Assembly (NCBI RefSeq): GCF_005405265.1
Contig: NZ_BJDS01000003.1
Span: 184,056-248,055, forward strand
Direction: 5' to 3'
From: Enterococcus songbeiensis
GTDB taxonomy: Bacteria > Bacillota > Bacilli > Lactobacillales > Enterococcaceae
DNA: 64,000 nt
Shown: positions 27,592-35,505 of the stretch, in pieces
Numbering within the stretch: the stretch's first letter is position 1
Layout of the letters: every line of letters begins with the position of its first letter
The notes under the pieces: model-generated
Databases searched by the model: none
Told to the model about the DNA's origin: nothing
The model's input: only the letters and a program-made list of their open reading frames with translations
Translations under genes and position numbers: made by a program

Positions 27592-27621
27592 CCTATATAT
27601 AGATTGTTATCTATATATAGG
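27592..27621 (-). promoter_or_regulatory. 30-bp palindrome with internal promoter between arsA and acr3
   Basis: Arms CCTATATATAGAT and their exact complement (13 bp each) flank TGTT. On the minus strand TTGACC overlaps its right edge (27624-27619) and TATATA follows after about 18 nt. The ATAGAT/ATCTAT halves match those in the arsR promoters, so this is a likely second ArsR operator and promoter for the pump genes. Confidence 0.65.
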
Positions 27622-27629
27622 TCAAAAAA

Positions 27630-29357
27630 TTAATGAACTAATTTTGCGTCAAAGTTAGGAACCCACTCTGTTACCGCAAAATGCCCATCTGAAAGATCTT
27701 TTACTTTATTGATCCACTCAATTTCATTTGTAGCGCGCGCCTTTAATACTTCATTGGACGTATCGGTAGCATACATACTTTGATTGACTAGCCACCAAGT
27801 ATGAGCAATCTTTGCACGATTCAAATCTTCATCTAAACGCATCGATTCGTACACTGGCGTTGTTTCAGGCAGAGTAACCATCAATACTTCCGTTTCATTG
27901 CTATTTTGTAATCTTGGTAATAGCTTTTGAATCGACAATGGCACTTCGCCAGAACTTCTTTCAACTTCTTTGGCATAGCTTTGCGTGGAATCCAAAAGAA
28001 GCAATGTGTGTCCTGTTGGAGCGGTATCTATTACCACAATTTCATTTTCTGACTTATCTACAATTTCCGCAAATGCTCTAAATACTGCAATTTCTTGCGT
28101 GCAAGGTGAACGAAGGTCTTCTTCGACATAAGCGACATCATCCGCATTCATCGTCAGACGAGCTTTTGAAAGAACCTCTTTTTTGTAAGATTCTAGTTCC
28201 TGTTCTTCATCGATATGGCTGATTGAAATTGGCAACTCATTCGAAATAAAAAGATTTAGATGATCGGCAGGATCCGTTGTCGCTAAACGAACTTTTTTAC
28301 CTGATTGTGCCAATTTTTCTGCGATTTGAATAGCAACAGTTGTCTTGCCAACGCCACCTTTTCCCATCGTAAAAATAATCTTTTTATTCGTTCGAATAAA
28401 CTCACTCACAATAAAATCTAACGTTGGAAACTCAATCGGTTCCTGTTCATGTTGGTGAACAGCTGGCTGTTGATTACTCAATAAAATTTGAAGCTTATCT
28501 ATTCCTGCAACGTTATATGGACGAAGTGGAATATAGTACTTTTCTAATTTGCTCAAAGGCTTTGGCATTTCTTCTAGATCACTTTGTTGTTCACCGTAGA
28601 TTACCTGAGAAATCACATCATCAGGATTATTCAATAATCCGTTAACCACTAGTAATTGATTCTTAATCCCTAATTTCAATAGTTCCTCGGAAGCACGTTC
28701 AGCTTCAATTAGTGGTGCTTTTTGCGGTCTGGTCACTAAAATTAAAGATGTTTGGGTTGCATCTGTAAGTGTCTCCACTGCTTTTTCATATATCTCTTTT
28801 TTATCACCCAATCCGGATAATTGTCCCAAGCAAGAAACTCCAGTTGTATTTTCATCCAGATAATTATTCCAAGCAGAAGGTAATTGTAGCATTCTTAGCG
28901 TATGCCCAGTGGGGGCGGTGTCAAAAATTACATAATCAAATTGCTCTGCAACTTCTTTATCAGTTAAAAAGTTCGCAAACTCGTTAAAAGCAGCAATCTC
29001 TACTGTACAAGAGCCTGATAATTGTTCTTCCATATTAACTAGTGCACTATCTGGTAAGATTCCCCGATAAGGACCGACAATACTCTCTTTGTATTCTTCT
29101 GCCGCTGTGATTGGATCAAAATTTGCAACTTTCAAATGGCTAATTCCGTCAACCGTAGTCGGTTTATTTGTTAATTTTGTTTGGAAAACATCTTGCAGGT
29201 TTGAAGCCGGGTCTGTGCTGACTAGCATAACCTGGTTGCCGTCTTCCGCTAAAGATGTCGCCGTGGCACAAGCCGTAGTCGTTTTCCCAACCCCACCTTT
29301 ACCTGTGAAAAACAGATATTTAGTTAATTCTATCTTTTTTGGTATATATTGAAGCAT
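27630..29357 (-). CDS. arsA: Arsenite-transporting ATPase ArsA
   Basis: The protein has 575 aa and two ATPase halves. Walker A motifs are FTGKGGVGKTT (17-27) and TMGKGGVGKTT near 340. The metal-site cysteines are in GSCTVEI, GVSCLG and SPCTQEI. GGGAGGAG lies upstream of the ATG. It is closely similar to the copy in element C along its whole length. It drives As(III) efflux with the ACR3 pumps encoded next to it and receives metal from ArsD. Confidence 0.95.
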   Translation of the reverse strand: MLQYIPKKIELTKYLFFTGKGGVGKTTTACATATSLAEDGNQVMLVSTDPASNLQDVFQTKLTNKPTTVDGISHLKVANFDPITAAEEYKESIVGPYRGILPDSALVNMEEQLSGSCTVEIAAFNEFANFLTDKEVAEQFDYVIFDTAPTGHTLRMLQLPSAWNNYLDENTTGVSCLGQLSGLGDKKEIYEKAVETLTDATQTSLILVTRPQKAPLIEAERASEELLKLGIKNQLLVVNGLLNNPDDVISQVIYGEQQSDLEEMPKPLSKLEKYYIPLRPYNVAGIDKLQILLSNQQPAVHQHEQEPIEFPTLDFIVSEFIRTNKKIIFTMGKGGVGKTTVAIQIAEKLAQSGKKVRLATTDPADHLNLFISNELPISISHIDEEQELESYKKEVLSKARLTMNADDVAYVEEDLRSPCTQEIAVFRAFAEIVDKSENEIVVIDTAPTGHTLLLLDSTQSYAKEVERSSGEVPLSIQKLLPRLQNSNETEVLMVTLPETTPVYESMRLDEDLNRAKIAHTWWLVNQSMYATDTSNEVLKARATNEIEWINKVKDLSDGHFAVTEWVPNFDAKLVH

Positions 29358-29391
29358 TGTATCTCCTCCCTTTCCCTTTTAAAGAGGTCTA

Positions 29392-29769
29392 TTAACAACA
29401 GCCTTCGCTCCCATTATTCCCTCCACAGCAGCTACCAGAACTAGCTGATTGAACTACAAAGCGAACCTCTCCATACTTTCCGAATTCCTCTAAGGTTGGA
29501 TAAGAACCTTCTTTGACAATTTTTCCATCTAATAAGGTTATCGGCAAAATATCATTACCATTTTCTTGAAGCAACTTCAAGATTGTTGGATTTTTGACAA
29601 AAGCATCTGGATCACTGGTTAAATTGTGACGAGAAGCGTCAATTGAATCCAGTCCTTCGAAATTTTCAAATACTGAGGTTACCATTAGTAATTCTTCATC
29701 AACTGATGGACCGCAGACTCCTGTTGAACAACACATTGCTGGTTCAAATAGCTCCAATTTTTTCATCAT
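29392..29769 (-). CDS. arsD: Arsenic metallochaperone ArsD
   Basis: The protein has 125 aa. The N-terminal EPAMCCSTGVCGPSVDEEL has the three As(III)-binding cysteines. The C-terminus GSCCGGNNGSEGCC has two vicinal pairs. The start overlaps arsR by 26 bp; a second ATG follows at once (29766). It hands As(III) to ArsA. Confidence 0.95.
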   Translation of the reverse strand: MMKKLELFEPAMCCSTGVCGPSVDEELLMVTSVFENFEGLDSIDASRHNLTSDPDAFVKNPTILKLLQENGNDILPITLLDGKIVKEGSYPTLEEFGKYGEVRFVVQSASSGSCCGGNNGSEGCC

Positions 29770-30091
29770 TTTTTTCCCCTTTACAATTACAATTTAGTTT
29801 ATTACAAATGCAATCATCTTTATCAGAAAACAATTGCATCATTGAACCCATAAATTGATCGGCGAAGCTTTCCGTTAATTGATAATGATGCCATATTTTA
29901 TCCTTAGTCACTGTGACAATCCCAGCCTTTTCTAATACTTTCATATGATGTGAAAGAGTTGGCTGAGTGAAGTCAAAGTGATCTAAGATATCGCAGGCAC
30001 ACAAACTACCGCAAGACAATATATCAATGATTTTTAAACGTTTTGGATCAGCAAGAGCCTTAAGCATTATCGATATTTCATCATAATTCAT
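29744..30091 (-). CDS. arsR: ArsR-family arsenic-responsive repressor
   Basis: The protein has 115 aa. The metal site is LSCGSLCACDILDHF and the recognition helix FTQPTLSHHMKVLE, nearly the same as in the other ArsR. The C-terminal CICNKLNCNCKG is also rich in Cys. The ATG at 30091 follows GGAG; the reading frame extends further up to 30157 but runs into the promoter, so that start is rejected. It is the first gene of the element A ars operon and probably controls it. Confidence 0.95.
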   Translation of the reverse strand: MNYDEISIMLKALADPKRLKIIDILSCGSLCACDILDHFDFTQPTLSHHMKVLEKAGIVTVTKDKIWHHYQLTESFADQFMGSMMQLFSDKDDCICNKLNCNCKGEKNDEKIGAI

Positions 30092-30128
30092 ATCTTCTAC
30101 TCCTTTACATAGATGGATGTCTATGAAT

Positions 30129-30157
30129 AATATAGATGAACATCTATATATTGTCAA
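30129..30157 (-). promoter_or_regulatory. Promoter/operator of ars operon in element A
   Basis: On the minus strand TTGACA (30157-30152), 17 nt, TATATT (30134-30129). The spacer and -10 form the palindrome ATATAGATGTTCATCTATAT, a good ArsR operator candidate. Confidence 0.82.
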
Positions 30158-30278
30158 TCGCTTCTGTCTTTTTATTTCTTACTTTACTTTGAAACCTTTA
30201 CTGCAAAAATGTAAATACTACCTATCACTCAAAAAGTAATAGATGGTATTTATCAAGTAATTATACGTATCAACCGCA

Positions 30279-31103
30279 CTATTTCAATTTTAAAAAATAA
30301 ATTTGCATTCTACTTGCCTCAGATTTAAAAGCCTTGTATATAAAATTCGTAGTATCTTCGTTCTTAACTTCAAATCGTTTTGACTGGCTGTTATAACTAT
30401 ACTCAACAATATTCAATTTTTCCTGCGCACGTTCAAAGCCATAGTAAATAATTCTAGACTTAGTTAAGTCTACACCTAGCATTGGAAAAGCTCGTGTAAA
30501 ATAATCAATTTCAATTTGATTCCTTAAATCCGGAAAATTATGGTATAGATATTTTTGTCGCTTCGCAAATGTATAAGGCAACAAATGAACTCGGTTGTTC
30601 TTAACGTCTACATAGGCATAATAACGTGGTGATGGATCCAATGGGTCATTAGCCGCGGCCGCCGTATAAAGAGAATCTGTTCCTTCAACTTTGGAATACG
30701 TTAGATACGGATCATTTCTCTCCACTAACATACCGGAATCCATAATTCCTTGCAGAAACTCCATAATCGTCATTTCATCATAGACATCCACTTTTTGCTG
30801 TTTCAAGAATACCAACATTTGTTGTAGAAATGCTGGATTCACTTGTAACTGAAAATGGTCCTTCAATAAATTTGTTAGTACTTCCTCTGGCGTCCCATAC
30901 AATAGCTCTTCTACCGTCGTCTTACCCAATAAGGCGATTTTTTTTAGTTTATCTTCTTTGGGCAGATTAATTCCTCGCTCCCAATTATTAACTGTGGTTT
31001 TGGGAGAATTACTGATTAGCTCACCAAACTGAGCCATACTGTAGCCTAAATCCGTCCTTATTTCACGGATTTTTTTTGCTACTCTTTGTTGATCAACTTT
31101 CAT
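30279..31103 (-). CDS. XRE-family repressor of element A
   Basis: The protein has 274 aa. The N-terminal helix-turn-helix is VAKKIREIRTDLGYSMAQFGELI and TTVNNWERGINLPKEDKL. The C-terminal part is not recognised. It matches the element C repressor (6270-7082) in layout and in the WERGINLPK stretch. The ATG at 31103 aligns the two proteins; ATG/GTG at 31112/31115 overlap the GGAG site. It is divergent from the excisionase gene, so it probably keeps the element silent. Confidence 0.77.
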   Translation of the reverse strand: MKVDQQRVAKKIREIRTDLGYSMAQFGELISNSPKTTVNNWERGINLPKEDKLKKIALLGKTTVEELLYGTPEEVLTNLLKDHFQLQVNPAFLQQMLVFLKQQKVDVYDEMTIMEFLQGIMDSGMLVERNDPYLTYSKVEGTDSLYTAAAANDPLDPSPRYYAYVDVKNNRVHLLPYTFAKRQKYLYHNFPDLRNQIEIDYFTRAFPMLGVDLTKSRIIYYGFERAQEKLNIVEYSYNSQSKRFEVKNEDTTNFIYKAFKSEASRMQIYFLKLK

Positions 31104-31167
31104 AGTCCTCATCACTCCGATATTTTTCTAGTTTAATCATATCAAACTTTCTTAATAATCGAAATAC

Positions 31168-31253
31168 AAAAGTACTTATTTTCGAACTTTATTTTATTGA
31201 CATTCTATCGAATTGGGTGTACGATAAACAAAAGTACTTTTATAAGTACTTTT
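31168..31253 (+). promoter_or_regulatory. Mobility promoter and repressor sites of element A
   Basis: TTGACA (31197-31202), 17 nt, TACGAT (31220-31225). AAAAGTACTT at 31168, the palindrome AAAAGTACTTTT at 31230-31241 and AAGTACTTTT at 31244-31253 surround it; these are candidate operators for the divergent XRE repressor. Confidence 0.7.
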
Positions 31254-31321
31254 GAAATGCCCTTTGAAAACTGAATAGCACCTTTCTTCTTTTCACTTCT
31301 AGATCGGAGGTAGATCAATCA

Positions 31322-31612
31322 ATGGCAGTTGAAATTACACTTTCGCCTGATCAAGAGACGAGTTTAAGAGAATATATGTATACCTTAATGGTAGATGAAG
31401 TGAGAAACGCACGAATAGCCGTACATTTAGAGAATCGCTATTTATCAAAAAAAGAGACTTGTGAGTATTTAGGTATCGCCAACAACACGCTTGATAAATG
31501 GATTGATGCAGGACTTCCCATGATACATCTTTGGGGTGTTGTACGATTCCAGCGAGAAGAGATAGATAAATGGCTAAGGGAGTATTCCAAAGCACAGCAA
31601 GGCGCTGTATGA
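31322..31612 (+). CDS. xis: Excisionase-family DNA-binding protein
   Basis: The protein has 96 aa. Residues about 36-90 form the excisionase/MerR-like winged helix-turn-helix (YLSKKETCEYLGIANNTLDKWI... VVRFQREEIDKWLREY). It is preceded by GATCGGAGG and lies 47 bp upstream of the integrase gene, under the strong divergent promoter. It should direct the integrase toward excision. Confidence 0.85.
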   Translation: MAVEITLSPDQETSLREYMYTLMVDEVRNARIAVHLENRYLSKKETCEYLGIANNTLDKWIDAGLPMIHLWGVVRFQREEIDKWLREYSKAQQGAV

Positions 31613-31659
31613 TGAGTGTGTAGTGATACTGATATGCCATTTTTGAAAGGAAGATAGAA

Positions 31660-32847
31660 ATGGCAATTAGTCTAATGGAAAATGGCTCGTATAAAGTCAA
31701 TGTTTATATGGGGGCGGATGCTTCTCGATATGTGGCTTATGCGGACAGCAAACATGAAGCAGAGATTTTAGAAACAGAAGCAAAACTAAAAAAATTGAAA
31801 GGAGAAGTGAAAAAGAAGAAAGGTTCTTATACATTCAAAGAGGTTTACCAAATGTGGTGGGATAAGAAATACACCGTTACACAACATCATGAGCAGTCTA
31901 CTTTGGATCGAACTAAGACTTGCTTTGAGAAGAGAATTCTTCCTTACTTAGGGGATGTTCCGATTAATAAGATTACCTATGACCTATTAGAAGATACCCA
32001 AATTTTGTGGGCATTTGGCAATGAGGAAAAAGGCATTAAACCTTATGCTAACTATAAACACTGTGTCTCCTACACCAAACAAGTATTACGCTATGCCCTA
32101 GTGAAAGGTTATATCCAAAAGAATCCCTATGATTTGTTGGAGATGCCTGTAAATGCAGACCTAAAGAACAAAAAGGAAAAAAAACGTCAGCAAAAGTACT
32201 ATTCTAAGGAACTCATCCAACAAGTGTTAACTTTGATGAAGCAAGAATATGGGGTGCGAGACTATACGTTACTTTCTTTGATTTATCAATTAGGGGCAGC
32301 CAAAGGAGAAATTTATCCCTTGGTCTGGTCAGATATTGATTTCAAAAACAAGACGATTTCCCTCATGCATAAATTGGTGAAAAATAAAGCTACCGGAAAA
32401 TACGAACGTGTAAAAGGGATGAAAAACTCCTATCGATTTCGAACGATTCCAGTAGCAGATTCCGTTATTAATCTATTGGCAAAATGGAAAAAGGTTCAAT
32501 TTAATGAACTTCAACAAGTCAATATTTTTCCAACCGATGATCAATTTATCTTCACTTATACAACTCAAAAGGGAGAACTGAATCAACCTTTGCATCCAGA
32601 CTACCTTAACAATAAACTTGATGCCCTTTCAAAGAAATTTGACCTTCCAAAAATAACACCCCACGGCTTACGACATACTTTTGTCAGTGACCTTTTAAAC
32701 AATGGTGTGGATGATTTAATCGTAAAATCTCTAGTCGGTCATGCGGAAACGTCAGAGATTACACGAAATGTTTACGGGCATGTAAATCCAGAAGTTCAGA
32801 AAGAAACCGTCAAGCACTTGGAGGATTACCGGCAAAAAACAAGTTGA
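31660..32847 (+). CDS. int: Tyrosine recombinase (integrase) of element A, first catalytic Arg replaced
   Basis: The protein has 395 aa. A short N-terminal arm domain (1-50), a SAM-like core-binding domain (about 58-165) and the catalytic domain follow each other. HGLRHTF, GHAETS and the nucleophile Tyr in TRNVYGHV are present. The first catalytic Arg, normally in G-x-R-x-G-E, is missing: the sequence is LGAAKGEIY, with Ala214 (codon GCC at 32299). Either Lys215 compensates or activity is lowered. The gene stops 91 bp before the rpsI end, which is its expected target. Confidence 0.9.
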   Translation: MAISLMENGSYKVNVYMGADASRYVAYADSKHEAEILETEAKLKKLKGEVKKKKGSYTFKEVYQMWWDKKYTVTQHHEQSTLDRTKTCFEKRILPYLGDVPINKITYDLLEDTQILWAFGNEEKGIKPYANYKHCVSYTKQVLRYALVKGYIQKNPYDLLEMPVNADLKNKKEKKRQQKYYSKELIQQVLTLMKQEYGVRDYTLLSLIYQLGAAKGEIYPLVWSDIDFKNKTISLMHKLVKNKATGKYERVKGMKNSYRFRTIPVADSVINLLAKWKKVQFNELQQVNIFPTDDQFIFTYTTQKGELNQPLHPDYLNNKLDALSKKFDLPKITPHGLRHTFVSDLLNNGVDDLIVKSLVGHAETSEITRNVYGHVNPEVQKETVKHLEDYRQKTS

Positions 32848-32879
32848 AAAAAATAGTCGTAACCAAACTCGTAACCAAA

Positions 32880-32916
32880 ATAAAAAAAGCACCTTCCAAC
32901 TGAATGGAAAGTGCTT
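32880..32916 (-). terminator. Terminator for rpsI supplied by element A
   Basis: On the minus strand AAGCACTTTCCA, a 6-nt loop and TGGAAGGTGCTT (one G-T wobble) are followed by seven T. It lies 23 bp past the rpsI stop, inside the element. Confidence 0.8.
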
Positions 32917-32938
32917 GAAATCGTTGGTATAACAACGA

Positions 32939-32988
32939 TTAACGTTTAGAGAATTGAGAAGCTTTACGGGCTTTTTTAAGACCTGGTT
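32939..32988. repeat. att site at the 3' end of rpsI (element A/chromosome junction)
   Basis: These are the last 50 bp of rpsI and form the right boundary of the island stack. Copies with three and four mismatches lie at 9999-10048 and 19619-19668, each next to an integrase gene. Confidence 0.92.
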
Positions 32989-33331
32989 TTTTACGTTCAA
33001 CCATACGTGCGTCACGAGTAAGCAAGCCAGCGCGTTTAAGAGCTAAACGGAAGTCTGGGTCTACTTGTAGCAATGCACGGGCGATGCCGTGACGGATAGC
33101 GCCGGATTGTCCTGCGTATCCTCCGCCATTTACGTTTACAAACACATCATAAGCGCCTTTTGTTTCAGTAACGCCAAATGGTTGGTTGATAACTTCACGC
33201 AAGTCAGCGTGTGGGATGTATTCTTCAACATCTTTGTTATTTACAGTAATTTTACCAGCGCCAGGTACTAGACGTACACGAGCAACTGCATTTTTACGAC
33301 GGCCAGTGCCGATATATTGAGCTTGTGCCAA
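32939..33331 (-). CDS. rpsI: 30S ribosomal protein S9
   Basis: The protein has 130 aa, the normal size. [16 protein letters not shown] at the N-terminus and the conserved basic end [11 protein letters not shown] are typical. It is the second gene after rplM with a 15-bp gap. Its 3' end is the attachment site for the three elements. Integration keeps the reading frame intact because each element carries its own copy of the gene end. Confidence 0.98.
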   Translation of the reverse strand: MAQAQYIGTGRRKNAVARVRLVPGAGKITVNNKDVEEYIPHADLREVINQPFGVTETKGAYDVFVNVNGGGYAGQSGAIRHGIARALLQVDPDFRLALKRAGLLTRDARMVERKKPGLKKARKASQFSKR

Positions 33332-33346
33332 TGAAATTCCCTCCTA

Positions 33347-33790
33347 TTAGATTAAGTTTGTGATATCCAAGACTTCTGGTTGTTGTGCAGCATGTGGATG
33401 TTCAGCGCCACCATAAACATGTAGCTTCATTCCTTGTTGACGACCTAAAGTATTTTTAGGAAGCATGCCTTTAACAGAAGTTTCGATCAAACGACGAGAA
33501 TTCTTCGCACGTAATTCACCGGCAGAGACTGATTTCAAGCCTCCAGGGAAATTTGAGTGGCGGTAATAAATTTTATCGCTTGCTTTGTTACCTGTTAATT
33601 TAATTTGATCTGCATTGATAACGATCACGAAATCACCAGTATCCACATGAGGTGTGAAAGTTGGTTTATTTTTGCCGCGTAGCACAGAAGCTACAACAGC
33701 TGAAAGACGTCCCAACGGAATATCCGTTGCGTCTACTACATACCATTTACGTTCTACTTCGCCTGGTTTGGCCATATATGTTGTACGCAA
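33347..33790 (-). CDS. rplM: 50S ribosomal protein L13
   Basis: The protein has 147 aa. The start is a TTG at 33790 giving [18 protein letters not shown], the family's usual N-terminus, with GGAGG 7 nt upstream. A longer reading to 33904 runs through the promoter and leader and is rejected. [16 protein letters not shown] at the end is typical of L13. Confidence 0.97.
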   Translation of the reverse strand: MRTTYMAKPGEVERKWYVVDATDIPLGRLSAVVASVLRGKNKPTFTPHVDTGDFVIVINADQIKLTGNKASDKIYYRHSNFPGGLKSVSAGELRAKNSRRLIETSVKGMLPKNTLGRQQGMKLHVYGGAEHPHAAQQPEVLDITNLI

Positions 33791-33904
33791 GATTTTTTCC
33801 TCCAATTTCAATTTCGAATGTTTGACAAACACGTGAGTTTCCGGGGCTCTTGTGGGGCAAACAATACCATTTAACATAATACCTTCTACACGCGGTAAAG
33901 TCAA
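33791..33904 (-). promoter_or_regulatory. rplM promoter and L13-type leader RNA
   Basis: On the minus strand TTGACT (33904-33899), 17 nt, TATTAT (33881-33876). The leader of about 75 nt contains TGTTTG...CAAACA and CCCCGGAAACTCACGTG, which resembles the L13 leader of Firmicutes that binds its own product. Confidence 0.65.
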
Positions 33905-34048
33905 CGGATTTCTCCGCGTTTTTGGATTTTATCCAGTTTCTCTCCACTAAATTTTTCGTATTTCTTTTTTCTTCTATAATAAATTGATAGTTTTCAGAAA
34001 TATTTTCAAACCCCTTTAAACTTTCTTAATCAAAATCATGCAATTTTA

Positions 34049-34149
34049 TTGTATATATCGCTATATTTTGTATATTATAGCTAATTTCTACATTTTTTTG
34101 TATATTTATTTATAAAACAGTTGATTTTTCATTTTCATTTTGTTACTAT
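34049..34149 (+). promoter_or_regulatory. argG promoter with three TTGTATAT motifs
   Basis: TTGATT (34121-34126), 17 nt, TACTAT (34144-34149). Upstream TTGTATAT is found at 34049, 34068 and 34098. They could be ArgR operator halves, but I cannot match them to a firm consensus. The remainder of the AT-rich gap 33905-34191 shows nothing else. Confidence 0.5.
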
Positions 34150-34191
34150 ATCGTCATCAACTTGATTTACACGCAGAAAGGGCGATTAAGA

Positions 34192-35406
34192 ATGAAAGAA
34201 AAAGTGATTTTGGCATACTCTGGAGGACTTGATACCTCTGTTTCAATTAAATGGTTAACAGATGAAGGCTACGATGTAGTGGCTTGCTGCTTAGACATCG
34301 GCGAAGGCAAGGATACTGAATTTATTAAAGAAAAAGCACTGCAAGTCGGTGCAGTTGCCTCCTATGCTATTGATGCGAAAGAAGAATTTGCACAGGAATA
34401 TGCTTTGATTGCTCTGCAAGGACACACCTTCTATGAACAATCCTATCCCTTGGTTTCAGCACTTTCTCGTCCGCTGATTGCAAAAAAATTAGTCGAATTA
34501 GCACATACGACAGGCGCTACTACTGTTGCCCACGGTTGTACCGGTAAAGGAAACGACCAAGTTCGTTTTGAAGTAGCCATCAATGCATTGGCACCTGAAT
34601 TGAAAGTAATTGCACCTGTTCGTGAATGGCATTGGTCTCGGGAAGAAGAAATCGCCTATGCGGAAGCCAAAGGCGTGCCGATTCCTGCAAATTTGGATAA
34701 TCCTTATTCTATCGACCAAAACATTTGGGGTCGGGCTTGCGAATGCGGCATCTTGGAAAATCCTTGGGCAACGCCGCCAAAAGGAGCGTATGAATTAACC
34801 GCTGAATTAGAAGATACACCAGATGTTCCGGATATTTTAGAAATCACCTTCGAACAAGGTGTGCCGGTTGCTTTAAATGGCGAAACCTATACCCTTGCCG
34901 AATTGATTATGGAATTAAATCTGATTGCCGGCAAACACGGCATCGGTCGGATCGATCACGTGGAAAATCGTTTGGTGGGAATTAAATCTCGGGAAGTTTA
35001 TGAATGTCCGGGGGCCATCACTTTGATGAAAGCCCACAAAGAATTGGAAGATCTAACATTTGTTCGGGAAGTTGCTCATTTCAAACCAGTTATCGAACAA
35101 CAATTGAGCCAAATCATTTATGATGGCTTGTGGTTCAACCCATTGACAGATGCGTTAATCGCCTTTTTGAAAGACACACAGCAATACGTTAACGGTGTGG
35201 TACGGGTCAAATTATTCAAAGGTAATGTGATCGTTGAAGGTCGGAAATCAGAAAACAGCTTGTACAGCGAAGAATTAGCAACTTATACTTCTGCTGATAC
35301 CTTCGATCAAGCAGCGGCAGTTGGCTTCATCAAGCTATGGGGTCTACCAAGCAAAGTTCATTCCGAAGTACAATCAAAACTAAAAGAAGAAACGTTGATT
35401 AACTAA
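34192..35406 (+). CDS. argG: Argininosuccinate synthase
   Basis: The protein has 404 aa, the usual length. The ATP-binding motif [10 protein letters not shown] is near residue 7. It joins citrulline and aspartate using ATP, the next-to-last step of arginine synthesis. The ATG at 34192 gives [12 protein letters not shown]; an in-frame start at 34162 adds ten residues that do not belong to the family. It is followed by argH after 99 bp that contain a hairpin. Confidence 0.97.
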   Translation: MKEKVILAYSGGLDTSVSIKWLTDEGYDVVACCLDIGEGKDTEFIKEKALQVGAVASYAIDAKEEFAQEYALIALQGHTFYEQSYPLVSALSRPLIAKKLVELAHTTGATTVAHGCTGKGNDQVRFEVAINALAPELKVIAPVREWHWSREEEIAYAEAKGVPIPANLDNPYSIDQNIWGRACECGILENPWATPPKGAYELTAELEDTPDVPDILEITFEQGVPVALNGETYTLAELIMELNLIAGKHGIGRIDHVENRLVGIKSREVYECPGAITLMKAHKELEDLTFVREVAHFKPVIEQQLSQIIYDGLWFNPLTDALIAFLKDTQQYVNGVVRVKLFKGNVIVEGRKSENSLYSEELATYTSADTFDQAAAVGFIKLWGLPSKVHSEVQSKLKEETLIN

Positions 35407-35424
35407 ACAGGAACGTTTCTACCT

Positions 35425-35474
35425 GGCAACAGAAGTCATCCGTGATTTGCGGCAGCTTCTGTTTTGCCGTTTTT
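35425..35474 (+). terminator. Hairpin between argG and argH
   Basis: GGCAACAGAAG (35425-35435) pairs with CTTCTGTTTTGCC (35456-35468), followed by GTTTTT. It could be a partial terminator that lowers argH relative to argG. Confidence 0.6.
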
Positions 35475-35505
35475 AAGGAAAATAAAAATCATATGAGGTG
35501 GCAGA

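Larger units (their letters stand above)
19619..32988. mobile_element. Element A: mobilizable arsenic-resistance island at rpsI
   Basis: It is bounded by rpsI-like repeats and is the copy now touching rpsI, so it probably arrived last. It contains an oriT-like site, a Fic gene, an ABC exporter, a six-gene ars operon, a repressor, an excisionase and an integrase. Unlike element C it has no relaxase gene. The 713-bp stretch 19595-20307 has no gene and holds the att copy, several hairpins (for example AGGGGTTCGC at 19969 pairing with GCGAATTCCCCT, and GGGC/GCCC at 20023-20034) and the oriT-like site. Confidence 0.8.

Noticed and set aside
1..33000. Insertion sequence transposases within the island stack
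   Set aside because: No transposase gene or IS-type terminal repeats were recognised; all mobility genes are tyrosine integrases and their helpers.
33790..33904. Longer N-terminus for L13
   Set aside because: It would translate the -10 region and leader; the TTG at 33790 gives the conserved start.
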